The position numbers and the translations under genes are program-made. Of a DNA stretch of 64,000 nucleotides, positions 44,772-55,506 are shown piece after piece. Each line of letters begins with the position of its first letter. Positions within the stretch are counted from its first letter, which is position 1. The notes under the pieces are model-generated. The model had not been told where the DNA came from, made no database searches, and was given only the letters and a program-made list of their open reading frames with translations. The stretch covers positions 1-64,000 of the forward strand of contig JAKLFE010000006.1 in NCBI GenBank assembly GCA_022711355.1, given 5' to 3'. The DNA comes from Spirochaetota bacterium. GTDB lineage: Bacteria; Spirochaetota; Spirochaetia; Treponematales; Rectinemataceae.

Positions 44772-46825
44772 AGCTTGAAGCGCCCGATCCCCGCCTCGAG
44801 GCCCTGCACGGACTCGCGGTTGGCGGCGACCCCGCGGCTGACCGAGTCGAAGGAGCGGCGGAGGGACTCCACGCCCTCGGCCTGGCGGCGCGAGACCTCG
44901 GCCAGGGACTCGAGGCGGCGGAGCGTGGCCTCGAGGGCCTCGGACATGGCCCGGATGCGCTCCTCCTGCTCGGCCATGCGGCCGCGGATCGAGTGGGAGG
45001 CCTCGGCGACGAGGGAGACCGAGGAGGCGACCGCCCGGGTGCCCTCGGCCTCCTCGCCCATCGCCTGGGCCACCTCCCGCGAGATGCTCGCCGAGTCGGC
45101 CAGCCCCGTCGCGAGCCGGGCGAGCATCTCGCCCGAGGACTCGGAGCGGCGGACGCCCTCGGCCACCTTGACCGCCATGGCGGCGATCTGCTGCTTGATC
45201 GACGCGGTCTCGCGGGCGGCGTTGGACGCGAGCTTGCGCACCTCGTCGGCGACCACCGCGAAGCCCCGGCCCTGGTCGCCCGCGTGGGCCGCCTCGATGG
45301 AGGCGTTCATCGACAGGAGGTTGATGCTGCTCGAGATCTTGCCCAGGGCCCCCGTGGCCTGGAGGATGAGGGCCGAGGCCGCCTCGATCTCGCGGATGGC
45401 GGCCACCGTCTCGGCCGCGGCCCGGCCGCCCTCCTCGCCCTGGCCGGCGAGGGAGGTGGCGAGCTCCCCGGCCCGCCGGGTCATCTCCTCGACCGAGCCG
45501 ATGCTCGCCGCCATCTCCTCGATCGCGGCCGAGCTGTCGGCGACCGAGCCCTCCTGGGCCTCGGCGGCCTCGCTCACCTTGGCTGCGGCCCCGCGGAACT
45601 CGGCCAGGCTCTCCCGCAGGCATCGCGAGCGGGCGGCCTCGGCCTCGATCTCGTCCTTGAGGGCGACGAGGGCCCCGGCCGCGCCCCCGGCCTTCTCCAT
45701 GGCCTCGGCCACGACGAGGGCCGTCTCGTCGGCCCCCGCCCGGGTCCGCGAGACCTCGGCGGCGATGCGGCCGACGACGCGGGCGAACTCGTCCAGGAGG
45801 CGGTTGATGAGCTCGGTCAGCTCGCCGAAGTCGTCCATCGAGCGGAGGGCGAGGCGGCCGCGCAGGTCCCCCTCCCCCGCCACGACCTCGCGCAGCCGGT
45901 CGCGGATGGCGTCGATGCCCCGGCGCCGCTCGTGGGCGATCGCGAGCTGGGCCCCGGCCACCACGGCGCAGAGGAAGGCGAAGTAGAGGGCGAAGATCCC
46001 CTGCTGGACCGAGGCGAAGCTCCTGCCCCGCTCCCAGGGCAGGGGGATGGCCGCGGCATCGAGGCCCGGGCGGCCGGTGAGGGAGCCCAGGAGCCCGGCG
46101 AGGGCCTCGCGGTAGGCCCCGGCCGCCTCGTCCGGGGGCAGGGCCCCGGAGCGGATCGAGGCCAGGACGCCGAGCTCGGCCTCGTGGAAGTCGGAGAGGT
46201 CGCGGAGGTTGAACTGGAGGAAGGTCAGGACGTAGACGGCGCAGAGGATGCCGATCTCCACCTGGCGTCGGGTGCTCGTCGCCTCCCGCCGCCTGACCCC
46301 GATCTCCCGGATGCCCAGGCGGTCGCGCAGGGGGGCGAAGGCGACCCCGTCGAGGGCGGACTGGGCCGCGGCGTAGACGGCCCCGCCGGCGAGGTTGGAG
46401 ACCAGGATGACGAGCTTGTCGAGGCGGAGGAGGAGGGAGGCCTGGCCCCTCGACACGAGGAAGAGGACGTAGCCGGCGGCGAAGCCGACGAGGTTCATCG
46501 CGAGGACGACCTTGGCGAAGCCGAGGATGCGCTTGCGCGTCGCCTCGAGCTCCTCGGGGGGAAGCTCCTCCCCCGCGGCGAGCCTCGCCTCGACCCGCTG
46601 GAGGGGCAGGGCGAGGAAGTAGAGGATGGCCGCGAAGAAGAGGGTGGGCGGGAGGACGTTGGCGGCCATGAAGCCCAGGACCGCCCGCGGCAGGGCCGAG
46701 AAGCCGGCTATCCCGAAGAGGATGTTGTCCCGGAAGTAGCTCACGAACTGCATGACGAGGTAGACGGAGAAGATCATCGCGACCGAGTTCAGGGTCACCC
46801 GGAGGGCTAGTCTAGGCTTGCGCAT
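44768..46825 (-). CDS. Methyl-accepting chemotaxis protein
   Basis: 685 residues from ATG 46825. Five or six hydrophobic segments occur in the first ~300 residues ([80 protein letters not shown]), with a ~75-residue loop before the last. A HAMP-like segment ([20 protein letters not shown]) leads to a long coiled coil and the tip [20 protein letters not shown] then [18 protein letters not shown]. Its C-terminus lacks a CheR-docking pentapeptide. It is convergent with ada, sharing the CTAG stop tetranucleotide, and is transcribed from its own promoter. Confidence 0.9.
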   Translation of the reverse strand: MRKPRLALRVTLNSVAMIFSVYLVMQFVSYFRDNILFGIAGFSALPRAVLGFMAANVLPPTLFFAAILYFLALPLQRVEARLAAGEELPPEELEATRKRILGFAKVVLAMNLVGFAAGYVLFLVSRGQASLLLRLDKLVILVSNLAGGAVYAAAQSALDGVAFAPLRDRLGIREIGVRRREATSTRRQVEIGILCAVYVLTFLQFNLRDLSDFHEAELGVLASIRSGALPPDEAAGAYREALAGLLGSLTGRPGLDAAAIPLPWERGRSFASVQQGIFALYFAFLCAVVAGAQLAIAHERRRGIDAIRDRLREVVAGEGDLRGRLALRSMDDFGELTELINRLLDEFARVVGRIAAEVSRTRAGADETALVVAEAMEKAGGAAGALVALKDEIEAEAARSRCLRESLAEFRGAAAKVSEAAEAQEGSVADSSAAIEEMAASIGSVEEMTRRAGELATSLAGQGEEGGRAAAETVAAIREIEAASALILQATGALGKISSSINLLSMNASIEAAHAGDQGRGFAVVADEVRKLASNAARETASIKQQIAAMAVKVAEGVRRSESSGEMLARLATGLADSASISREVAQAMGEEAEGTRAVASSVSLVAEASHSIRGRMAEQEERIRAMSEALEATLRRLESLAEVSRRQAEGVESLRRSFDSVSRGVAANRESVQGLEAGIGRFKL

Positions 46826-46831
46826 CGGGTC

Positions 46832-46861
46832 ATGGTACCCGAGCCCGCCTGAGCGGGTAAA
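46832..46861 (-). promoter_or_regulatory. Chemoreceptor promoter, leaderless arrangement
   Basis: Minus strand: TTTACC (46861-46856), 18 bp, TACCAT (46837-46832), then 6 bp to ATG 46825. Confidence 0.55.
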
Positions 46862-46878
46862 GCCGCCGCCGCGCCGCG

Positions 46879-48264
<1,386 letters not shown>

Positions 48265-48340
48265 CCGCGTGCCTCGCCCCCATAATAGGCTCGCGGGCGG
48301 GGAAAGCAAGACGGCGCCGGCATCCTTGCGCGGCCCGGGC

Positions 48341-48346
48341 TATAAT
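48341..48346 (+). promoter_or_regulatory. -10 box of the CRP/HD-GYP gene, leaderless arrangement
   Basis: A consensus TATAAT ends 6 bp before ATG 48353. No -35 match was found at 17-18 bp, suggesting an activator-dependent promoter. Confidence 0.5.
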
Positions 48347-48352
48347 AATACC

Positions 48353-49438
48353 ATGGGGGAACGGCGGCCGACGCGGCGCGGAGGAGGTCCAGCCACGGGA
48401 CGGACAACCATCGATATGCTCAAGGAGATATCCTTCTTCGCGAGCATGGCCGAGAGCGATCTCCGCCGCATCGCGGAGATCATCACGGTGCGGGAATACG
48501 CCAAGGGCGCGGCGATCGTGGAGGAGCTCACCGAAGCCGAGCGCTTCTTCGTCATCTACCGGGGGAAGATCGAGATATCCAAGAAATTCGAGGGCTTCGA
48601 GGAGTTCATACTCTCCGTCCAGAGCGACGGCGACTTCTTCGGCGAGATGGCCCTCCTGGACGAAGGGCGCCGCTCCGCCACCGTCAAGGCGCTCGAGCCG
48701 ACCACCGTGCTCGAGATCTCGCGCCTGGATTTCGAGAACCTCCTGTACAAGGCGCCCGTGCTCGCGTACCGCATCATGAAGGAGCTCAGCTCCCGGCTCC
48801 GCGAGACGGGGGCCCTCCTCATATCGCACCTCAAGCAGGCCAACCGGCAGCTCTACCGCGCGTACATCGACACGACGACCATCGTCGTCAAGGCGATCGA
48901 GGAGAAGCATCCCCATATCGAGGGCCTGGATCGGCAGGTCACGAGCCTGGCGAAGGCGATCGGGCGGGAGATGGGCCTGGCCGAGGAGGAGCTCCTCGTC
49001 CTCGAGCTCGGGGCCCTCCTCCACGACCTCGGGATGCTCGAGCTGCCGGCGGAGCTCCTCGCGAAGAGGACGCCGCTTTCGCCGAGCGAGGCGGAGGCGA
49101 TCAGGAAGCATACGCGGGGCACGGCCTCGATGATCGAGGGCGTGCCCCTCCTCGGCAAGGTCATTCCCGCGATACGGAGCCACCACGAGCGATACGACGG
49201 CAAGGGCTACCCCGACGGGCTGTCCGGCGCGGGCATACCGCTGGAGAGCCGCATCCTCGCGCTGGCCGACGCGTTCATCGCCATGACGCATGACCGGCCG
49301 TACCGCGGACGGATGGCCCTCGAGGATGCCATCGCCGAGGTACGAAGGGAAGCGGGCGGGCAGTTCGATCCGGCGGTCGTGGACGCGTTCCTGCGGACCC
49401 GCGCCGGGGCGGGCGCCGAAGCCGACCCCATTTTGTAA
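48353..49438 (+). CDS. Cyclic-nucleotide-binding domain fused to HD-GYP domain
   Basis: 361 residues. After a basic N-terminus, a CRP-type cNMP-binding domain ([43 protein letters not shown]) spans about 25-150. The HD-GYP domain follows with HDLGMLELP and [16 protein letters not shown], the metal- and substrate-binding core of cyclic-di-GMP phosphodiesterases; the first His of the HD set (usually HSxRV) is replaced by LDRQV. There is no DNA-binding domain. It probably hydrolyses cyclic di-GMP under control of a nucleotide or other small ligand. It is divergent from the sigma-54 activator, and the acyl ligase follows 26 bp downstream. Confidence 0.9.
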   Translation: MGERRPTRRGGGPATGRTTIDMLKEISFFASMAESDLRRIAEIITVREYAKGAAIVEELTEAERFFVIYRGKIEISKKFEGFEEFILSVQSDGDFFGEMALLDEGRRSATVKALEPTTVLEISRLDFENLLYKAPVLAYRIMKELSSRLRETGALLISHLKQANRQLYRAYIDTTTIVVKAIEEKHPHIEGLDRQVTSLAKAIGREMGLAEEELLVLELGALLHDLGMLELPAELLAKRTPLSPSEAEAIRKHTRGTASMIEGVPLLGKVIPAIRSHHERYDGKGYPDGLSGAGIPLESRILALADAFIAMTHDRPYRGRMALEDAIAEVRREAGGQFDPAVVDAFLRTRAGAGAEADPIL

Positions 49439-49464
49439 AGCTCTCGAGGGCGGGAAGGGACAGC

Positions 49465-50940
49465 ATGAACACGAGCGACTATCTTCTTGAGGACGCCGAC
49501 GGCGGGCGCACGGCGCTCATAGAGGCCTCGGGAGCGAGGACCTACGGGGAGCTGCGCGCGGCGGCGGCCCGCATGGCCGGGGAGCTCCGCTCCCTCGGCC
49601 TCGCCCCCGGCGCCCGCGTCGGGCTGCTGGGCGCGAACTCGCTCTTCTGGGCGGCCTCCTACCTCGCGATCATGAAGCTGGGCTGCGTCGCCGTTCCCTT
49701 CTCCTCCATGCTCAAGCCCGAGGAGATGGCCAAGAACGCGGCCTGGGCCGGCTGCGAGGCCGTATGCATGGACCGGCGCATGCGGCGGCCCTTCGGATCG
49801 GCCTTCCCGCCGGCCCTGCGCGTCGTTTCAGACGAGGCGCTGGAGCTCCCCGGCCCCGCGGAATGGCCCTCGCCCTCGCTGAGCCCGGATACGGGCGACG
49901 CCGCGCTGATGTTCACCTCGGGAACGACCGCGAAGCCGAAGGCGGTGCGCATAACGCACGACAACATCCAGGCCAACACCGACTCGATCATCGAGTACCT
50001 CGGGCTCCGCGCCGACGACTGCATGCTCGTCATCCTGCCCTTCTTCTACTGCTTCGGCACCTCCCTCCTCCATACCCACCTGCGCGTCGGGGGCGCCCTC
50101 GCGCTCTGCAACAGCTTCACCTTCCCCGAGACCGCGCTCGACATGATGGAGAAGCAGGGCTGCACGGGCTTCGCTGGCGTCCCCTCCTCCTTCCAGCTCC
50201 TCCTGCGGATCAGCACCTTCCGCGCCCGGGCCCTCCCCAAGCTCCGCCTGATCCAGCAGGCGGGCGGGAACCTCCACCAGGTGCTCCTCAAGGAGCTCAT
50301 CGCCGCCAAGCCCGCCGCCCGGGTCTTCGTGATGTACGGCCAGACCGAGGCCACGGCCCGCCTCTCCTACCTCCCGCCGGAGAAGCTGGCCGACAAGCTC
50401 GGCTCCATCGGGCGGGGCGTCCCCGGGACCGAGCTGCGCGTCCTGGGCGAGGACGGCCGCCCCGTCGCCCCCGGCCAGGTCGGCGAGATCGTGGCGCGGG
50501 GGAGGAACATCTCCCCCGGCTACTACAACGACCCGGAGGCCAGCGCCGAGAAATTCCCCGGCGGCTCCCTCCGGACCGGCGACCTCGCCACGGTGGACGA
50601 GGAGGGCTACATCTTCGTCGTCGACCGCAAGGACGACTTCATCAAGTCCTGGGGCTACCGCGTCAGCAGCCAGGAGATCGAGTCCTGCGCCCTCGGCCTT
50701 CCCGAGGTCGTATCCGCCGCTGCGGTCGGCGTTCCCGACCTCCAGGCCGGCGAGGCCATCCACCTCTTCGTCGTGCTGCGCCCCGGCGCGCCCCTTGCGG
50801 CGGAGGACATAGCGTCCCATTGCCGCGGGGGCTTGGCGAAGCACATGGTCCCGTGTAAGGTGACGATCGTGGAAAGGATGCCCTTGAACGCGAACGGCAA
50901 GATCGTGAAGACCGAGCTTCGGAGGATGGCGGCGAAATGA
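49465..50940 (+). CDS. AMP-forming acyl-CoA/acyl-carrier ligase
   Basis: 491 residues. ATP-binding motif [34 protein letters not shown], the adenylate motif [23 protein letters not shown] and the catalytic Lys near the end ([11 protein letters not shown]) are all present. It activates a carboxylic acid as acyl-AMP and passes it to CoA or a carrier protein. Its stop overlaps the start of the SGNH lipoprotein gene. Acyl ligases of this type are found in exopolysaccharide loci, such as exosortase-associated clusters, and this one lies 0.9 kb from Wza. Acyl specificity cannot be told from sequence alone. Confidence 0.9.
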   Translation: MNTSDYLLEDADGGRTALIEASGARTYGELRAAAARMAGELRSLGLAPGARVGLLGANSLFWAASYLAIMKLGCVAVPFSSMLKPEEMAKNAAWAGCEAVCMDRRMRRPFGSAFPPALRVVSDEALELPGPAEWPSPSLSPDTGDAALMFTSGTTAKPKAVRITHDNIQANTDSIIEYLGLRADDCMLVILPFFYCFGTSLLHTHLRVGGALALCNSFTFPETALDMMEKQGCTGFAGVPSSFQLLLRISTFRARALPKLRLIQQAGGNLHQVLLKELIAAKPAARVFVMYGQTEATARLSYLPPEKLADKLGSIGRGVPGTELRVLGEDGRPVAPGQVGEIVARGRNISPGYYNDPEASAEKFPGGSLRTGDLATVDEEGYIFVVDRKDDFIKSWGYRVSSQEIESCALGLPEVVSAAAVGVPDLQAGEAIHLFVVLRPGAPLAAEDIASHCRGGLAKHMVPCKVTIVERMPLNANGKIVKTELRRMAAK

Positions 50941-51779
50941 GGAAGCATACGCTGATCGCGGCCGCGCTGGCGGCCCTCGCGCTGGCGTCCTGCAAGGGAG
51001 AGGCGAACATGGAGCAAGAAACCTCGCGCGCGGCGCGGGAGCGGGCGGCGGCGGCGGGCATGGAGCGGCTCGCGAAGGCCCGGGTCTTCTTCGGGCATCA
51101 GTCGGTCGGCTACAACCTGCTCGACGGGATCGCCGAGCTCGCGGCCGCGAGGGGAGCGGAAGGGCCCCGCATCCTCGAGGGCAGGGATCCCGGGGCCGCG
51201 GCCTCGCCCCGCCTCCTCCACGCGGCGATCGGCCGGAATACCGAGCCGCTAGGCAAGATAGGCGACTTCGAGGGCCTCGTCCGCGGGGGGATCGGCGACT
51301 GGGCGGAGGTCGCCTTTATGAAGCTTTGCTACGTGGACGTCGGGAGGGACACAGACGTTCAGGCCTTGTTCGCCGCGTACAAGGAGGCCATGGCGCGTCT
51401 CGCGAAGGAGTATCCGCGGGTCGCCTTCATGCACCTGACCCTGCCCCTTACCTCCGAGGAACCGAGCCTCAAGGAAAGGCTCAAGGAGAGGCTCAAGGCC
51501 CTCCTCGGCAGATCGAGGCCCTCCGACAACCTCGCGCGGGAGCGCTACAACCGCCTGCTTCGCGCCGAGTACGGCCCCTCGGGCAGGCTCTTCGACCTGG
51601 CCCTCGCCGAGGCCACGGCCCCCGGCGCCTCGCCTGCGGCGCATCGGAGCGGCGGGGGCCTCTACTACTCCCTCCGCCCCGAGTACACGACCGACGGCGG
51701 GCACCTGAACGAGCTGGGCCGGCGGCGCGCCGCCGAGGAACTGCTGGCCGTCATCGCCTCCCTCGAGGCGAAGCCGTAG
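50937..51779 (+). CDS. SGNH-hydrolase-like lipoprotein
   Basis: 280 residues. Lipobox LALASC. The motifs VFFGHQSVGYNLLDGI near the mature N-terminus and DGGHLNELGRRRAAEELL at the C-terminus mark a group of SGNH-fold proteins in which the nucleophile block is altered (GHQS instead of GDS) but the Asp/His block V is recognisable. These often sit beside polysaccharide acylation genes. It starts inside the ligase stop (ATGA), so ligase and lipoprotein are co-translated. A role in adding or removing acyl groups on an envelope polymer is a fair inference. Confidence 0.72.
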   Translation: MRKHTLIAAALAALALASCKGEANMEQETSRAARERAAAAGMERLAKARVFFGHQSVGYNLLDGIAELAAARGAEGPRILEGRDPGAAASPRLLHAAIGRNTEPLGKIGDFEGLVRGGIGDWAEVAFMKLCYVDVGRDTDVQALFAAYKEAMARLAKEYPRVAFMHLTLPLTSEEPSLKERLKERLKALLGRSRPSDNLARERYNRLLRAEYGPSGRLFDLALAEATAPGASPAAHRSGGGLYYSLRPEYTTDGGHLNELGRRRAAEELLAVIASLEAKP

Positions 51780-51807
51780 GCGGAGGTTTACTCCCCCGCC
51801 TCACGGC

Positions 51808-53328
51808 TCAGAAGAAGAGCGCCACGACCAGCGAGACGACGCCGATAAAGGTGCCCGTGATCCCGGTCCAGATGGGGGCGCGCGTCATGAGCCGGTATTC
51901 TTGGCTATTGCTCGGGACGTAGACCTGGTCTCCCGGCTGGATCGGATCCGCGGCCTTGCGGCGCTTCCCGCGCGGATCGATGACCTGGTACTTGCCGTTG
52001 TCGTTCCTCGAGGGATCGATGCCGGCGGCCAAGCCGATGTAGTACCAGGCGAGCATCCCGGGCTGATAGGCATAGACGCCGGCGTTGTTGACGGCGCCGG
52101 TGACCGACACCGTCGAGATCAGCAAGGGTATGAATACCCGGTCGTTGGCCTCGAGCGGCAGGTCCGAGGCCTGCTCGGCGCCGGAGAGCAGGGCTTGGAG
52201 GTTCACGGGTATGGGAGCGGCCCGCCCCTGCCTGAGGAGGACCGCGGACGCGAGGTCGGCGTTAGGCGCGATGGAATCCCGGATCGAGACCAGGGCGTCG
52301 GAGAGCATCTCCCCCGCCGTCACGGGACAGGATATCCTTCGGCCGGCCGCTTCCCTATTCACGGCGCCGCCCTCGGCCCGAGCGCCCTCCTGAGCGCCGC
52401 CCGGCTCCGGCGCGGCCGGCTGCACGACCGCCCCCTCGAACCAGACGACCGGCCGATGCTTGTCGCGCGAGGATACCGTCACGGCGTCCCCGTACTGCAG
52501 GCTGAGGCTCGACGCGTAGGCCTCGGGCAGCGCCACGTAGTCGGACCTGGTCCCGCCCTCCGAGCCGTGGTCGATGCGCACCCTCGACAGCTCGGCCCGA
52601 TCGGTCAAGCCGCCGCCGAAGATATCGATGAGCTCGCGCAGCCCTTCCTCGGGGGCCAGCTCGTAGCTTCCCGGCTGCCAGACCTCTCCCGAGAGCGTCA
52701 CCAAGCGCATGACGCGGCGGAAGGCGATGGTCTCCCCCGGCTTGACCAAGGGGTCCTGGTCGGCGATGCCCAGGCGCGAGGCCCGCAGCAGGTCGTAGCG
52801 CCTCGTCTCGCCGTCCCGCCCGGTCACCTCGACGATCCGGACGGAGGCGTTGGGGCCGCGGGCCGCCTCCGCGACCTCGCTGAGCCGCGTAAGCCCCCAC
52901 GCGGTCGGGTACTCGCCGCGGAGGACCTCGCCGCGGACGGCGATGTGGAAGGCCCCGGTCGAGGTCAGGGTGAGGGAGGGGAGGCTCCTCGTGTAGCTTT
53001 CCACGACGAGGGATTCGACCCTCCGCTTGAGCTCGAAGAAGGTGAGCCCGGCCGCGTCGATCTTCCCGAAGAAGCCCAGGTCCACCGAATAGTCCCCGCT
53101 CACGACGAGCTCTCGAGTCAGCACCACCCCGGCGGATTGGTTATACGAAAGCTGGTAGATGTCGCCGGGCGTGACGGGATACTCGATGTTGGCGATGGCT
53201 ATCCGGACTCGCTCCTCGGCTATCGCGGCCCGGTCGGAGGCGGCGACGGCCGGCTCGACGGCCCCCTGCGCGGCGAGGCACGCGGACGCGAGGATCAAAA
53301 TGGTCGCCAGGATCGCCTTTCGCGGCAT
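51808..53328 (-). CDS. Polysaccharide export protein, Wza-like with SLBB domains
   Basis: 506 residues from ATG 53328 (AAAGGAGG). Signal peptide MPRKAILATILILASACLAAQ; a Cys is in the hydrophobic part but the lipobox is not clean. The Poly_export motif reads YPVTPGDIYQLSYNQS, followed by SLBB segments (VTLSGEVWQPGSYELAPEEG and VSVTGAVNNAGVYAYQPG) and a C-terminal membrane helix (WTGITGTFIGVVSLVVALFF). In Wza-type channels the C-terminal helix crosses the outer membrane. It should export the polymer built by this locus. It is divergent from acpS across a palindromic operator candidate. Confidence 0.88.
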   Translation of the reverse strand: MPRKAILATILILASACLAAQGAVEPAVAASDRAAIAEERVRIAIANIEYPVTPGDIYQLSYNQSAGVVLTRELVVSGDYSVDLGFFGKIDAAGLTFFELKRRVESLVVESYTRSLPSLTLTSTGAFHIAVRGEVLRGEYPTAWGLTRLSEVAEAARGPNASVRIVEVTGRDGETRRYDLLRASRLGIADQDPLVKPGETIAFRRVMRLVTLSGEVWQPGSYELAPEEGLRELIDIFGGGLTDRAELSRVRIDHGSEGGTRSDYVALPEAYASSLSLQYGDAVTVSSRDKHRPVVWFEGAVVQPAAPEPGGAQEGARAEGGAVNREAAGRRISCPVTAGEMLSDALVSIRDSIAPNADLASAVLLRQGRAAPIPVNLQALLSGAEQASDLPLEANDRVFIPLLISTVSVTGAVNNAGVYAYQPGMLAWYYIGLAAGIDPSRNDNGKYQVIDPRGKRRKAADPIQPGDQVYVPSNSQEYRLMTRAPIWTGITGTFIGVVSLVVALFF

Positions 53329-53344
53329 CGGGACCTCCTTTCCG

Positions 53345-53358
53345 ACGATGATCATCGT
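53345..53358. promoter_or_regulatory. 14-bp perfect palindrome between wza-like gene and acpS
   Basis: ACGATGATCATCGT is a perfect dyad just downstream of a minus-strand TATAAT (53370-53365) reading toward the export gene, and upstream of plus-strand TATACC (53377-53382) reading toward acpS. It sits where a repressor of the export gene would bind. Confidence 0.5.
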
Positions 53359-53401
53359 TTCGGCATTATATGCTAGTATACCCGCGCCGGGAGGAAGATG
53401 C

Positions 53402-53788
53402 ATGATCATCGGCACGGGGATCGATATAGTCGAGACCGAGCGCGTCCGCGCCCTCATCGACCGGGACGGCGAGCGCTTCCTCGGCCGCTGGTTCGGCGCG
53501 GAGGAGATCGCCTATTGCGGAGGGAAGGCCAAGCCCTACCTGCACTTCGCCTCGCGCCTGGCCGCCAAGGAAGCGGCGTTCAAGGCCTTGCGGCTCTCCA
53601 AGGGCGCGCCCATCTGCTGGAAGCACATCGTGGTCGTCCAGGACGAAGCCGGCGCTCCCCGATTGGCCTTGAGCGGGGAACCCCGCGCCGCGGCGGAGCG
53701 GCTCGGGGCGACCGGCCTCCACGTCAGCCTTTCCCATTGCGGCGCCTACGCCATCGCCGCGGTCACGGCCGAGGGGAGCGATCGATAG
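53402..53788 (+). CDS. acpS: Holo-[acyl-carrier-protein] synthase
   Basis: 128 residues, the normal AcpS size, with a GGAGG site. GTGIDIVETERVRALI holds the first Mg-binding Asp, and RLAAKEAAFKAL the Glu/Lys motif; LHVSLSHCGAYAIAAV is the C-terminal signature. It transfers 4'-phosphopantetheine from CoA to carrier proteins. It probably serves the fatty-acid carrier of the cell, but its place in an exopolysaccharide locus with a second phosphopantetheinyl transferase suggests that a dedicated carrier is also modified here. Confidence 0.93.
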   Translation: MIIGTGIDIVETERVRALIDRDGERFLGRWFGAEEIAYCGGKAKPYLHFASRLAAKEAAFKALRLSKGAPICWKHIVVVQDEAGAPRLALSGEPRAAAERLGATGLHVSLSHCGAYAIAAVTAEGSDR

Positions 53789-53807
53789 GGGGGCGGGCCT
53801 CCGGCAT

Positions 53808-54980
53808 TCAGCGCATCGCTTCCCTGGAGACCTTCGCCATGGGCAGGGCGACCGTGGCCTCGGGCTTCCCGCAGAGCTTATTGACGCCCGCTTCGAGGCA
53901 CATCCTCGCGATCGCGACCGGAGTCCGGAGGAGTATCGCCAGGTCCCCCAGCAAGGACATGTTCAGGCAGTACGCGATATCCAGCCTGACCATCTGCCGG
54001 AAGGTCAGCTTGTTCTTCCCGCTGACCTGCCAGAGGCCGGAAAGGCCGGGCAGGACGTCGAAGCGGTGCGTATGCCAGCGCAGGTACTCCTTGGCCTCGT
54101 AGGGGATGCAGGGACGCGGCCCCACCAGGCTCATGTCTCCCTTGAGCACGTTCCACAGCTGGGGGAGCTCGTCCATGCAGCTCTTCCTGATGACCCTGCC
54201 TCCGAGGATGATCCGAGGGTCGACGGAGTCGAGCTTCTCCATGGGGACATCGCCGTCGACGATGAAATTGTGCGCGTAGTTCCCGTGGAAGGCCTGGTTG
54301 TTGTCGCGCTTCATCGTGCGGAATTTCCAGAAATCGAAGGGCACGCCCTTGTACCCGACCCTGGTCTGCTTGAAGAAGACCGGCCCCGGCGAGACCAGCT
54401 TGATATGCAGGGCGAGCAGGAGGAACAGGGGGGAGCTGAGGATCAGGAGCCCCGAGGCGCCGCAGATATCCAGGACCCGCTTCCAGACGGGGATGCGCTC
54501 GACGAAGAGGAACTCGATGCTCTCCCGGATGGAATCGTAGCCCCGCTCGAGATCGTCCTGGCCGGCGCTCCGCTCCTTGTCCGAGTAGAGCCAGTTCTCG
54601 GGGTACTCGTAGACGTCGAAGCCGATGGAGCCGCATTCCGCCTTCCCCAGCTCGCCGACGACTTTCTTGCCGAATACCGCCGCTCCCTCCTTCAGCGTAT
54701 CGGGGAGGAGGACGGCGATCTGCCCTTCCTCGCCGACGCCGATGCAGTCGATCGACCGGGAGAAGAGGGACACTTGATGCATGATCTCCTCTTGATTCCT
54801 TGAGGTCTTTTCCTCCATGCGGAAGCTGACGATGGAGAATTTGCTCCCGTTCCGATCGGACCTCGTCCGCTCGTACTTGACGAGGGCCTTGAACTCCTCG
54901 AAGGAATAGACATTCGTTCCGGAAACCCCGGCCTTGCCATGCGGGCCGCGATTCAGTCGGAGCAGTCTCTTCTGTTTCAT
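53808..54980 (-). CDS. Polyprenyl-phosphate sugar transferase with GGDEF-like N-terminal remnant
   Basis: 390 residues. Residues ~170-370 are a bacterial sugar transferase (WcaJ/PglC type): one membrane-embedded helix (SGLLILSSPLFLLLALHI), PGPVFFKQTRVGYKG, FDFWKFRTM, IRKSCMDELPQLWNVLKGDMSLVGPRP-type motif (seen as DELPQLWNVLKGDMSLVGPR) and GLSGLWQVSGKN. It attaches the first sugar phosphate to undecaprenyl phosphate. Residues ~25-125 resemble a GGDEF domain in layout (YSFEEFKALVKYE near the start, IDCIGVGEEGQIAVLLPDT where IGGDEFAVLLPDT is expected), but the active-site GGDEF is lost. It lies 12 bp after the PilZ gene, so cyclic di-GMP control of chain initiation is likely. Confidence 0.9.
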   Translation of the reverse strand: MKQKRLLRLNRGPHGKAGVSGTNVYSFEEFKALVKYERTRSDRNGSKFSIVSFRMEEKTSRNQEEIMHQVSLFSRSIDCIGVGEEGQIAVLLPDTLKEGAAVFGKKVVGELGKAECGSIGFDVYEYPENWLYSDKERSAGQDDLERGYDSIRESIEFLFVERIPVWKRVLDICGASGLLILSSPLFLLLALHIKLVSPGPVFFKQTRVGYKGVPFDFWKFRTMKRDNNQAFHGNYAHNFIVDGDVPMEKLDSVDPRIILGGRVIRKSCMDELPQLWNVLKGDMSLVGPRPCIPYEAKEYLRWHTHRFDVLPGLSGLWQVSGKNKLTFRQMVRLDIAYCLNMSLLGDLAILLRTPVAIARMCLEAGVNKLCGKPEATVALPMAKVSREAMR

Positions 54981-54992
54981 AAATTACAGCCC

Positions 54993-55364
54993 TCACCTTC
55001 CGCCGCTCGGGGCGGTAGACGGATTCTTGAAATCGCCGGGAGCTACATCGTGCGGAAGGATCGAATAGCGATTGCCGAATCGCACGAAAACGCCATCTTG
55101 CAGGACGCGGGCGACCGAGCCGTCGACCTCGAGCGTGACCATGCTCGAGCAGCCGAAGAGCTCCTGCAGCTTCCCTATGGTCAGGGTGAGCTCCAGATGG
55201 ACGCTCTGCTGGGCCTCGAGCTGCGCGCCGCTCAGGTTGATGAAGACGCCCGCCGTCGAGATGTCTCGGCTCGACGCCTCGATCGCCGCAGGTGCTTTTT
55301 TATCTCCGAGCTTGATCCTGATGGGAACATCGAGCTCGTACCGTTCTTCTCGTCGCCTATCCAT
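54993..55364 (-). CDS. PilZ-domain cyclic-di-GMP-binding protein
   Basis: 123 residues, a single PilZ domain. The two ligand motifs are RRREER (RxxxR, at residues 3-8) and the D/NxSxxG-type SRDISTAGVFI, followed by the beta strands of the barrel. Such proteins change conformation on binding cyclic di-GMP. It is the first gene of a two-gene unit with the sugar transferase 12 bp downstream, and has promoter-like boxes TTGAGT/TATGGT upstream. It probably relays the signal to polymer synthesis. Confidence 0.88.
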   Translation of the reverse strand: MDRRREERYELDVPIRIKLGDKKAPAAIEASSRDISTAGVFINLSGAQLEAQQSVHLELTLTIGKLQELFGCSSMVTLEVDGSVARVLQDGVFVRFGNRYSILPHDVAPGDFKNPSTAPSGGR

Positions 55365-55382
55365 AGAAGCCAGCTATGGAGA

Positions 55383-55410
55383 ACCATACCGTACTTGCGC
55401 GGCAACTCAA
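55383..55410 (-). promoter_or_regulatory. Promoter candidate of the PilZ/sugar-transferase unit
   Basis: Minus strand: TTGAGT (55410-55405), 16-bp spacer, TATGGT (55388-55383), 19 bp before the ATG at 55364. Fit is moderate. Confidence 0.4.
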
Positions 55411-55506
55411 TCCGTAGAAAACATGAATTAAAGAGTCGATAATTGGCGAAGGGGAATGAGGAGCGGGCATACAAAAGTAGTAGTGATAATTCTCCGGTAT
55501 TAGTAC

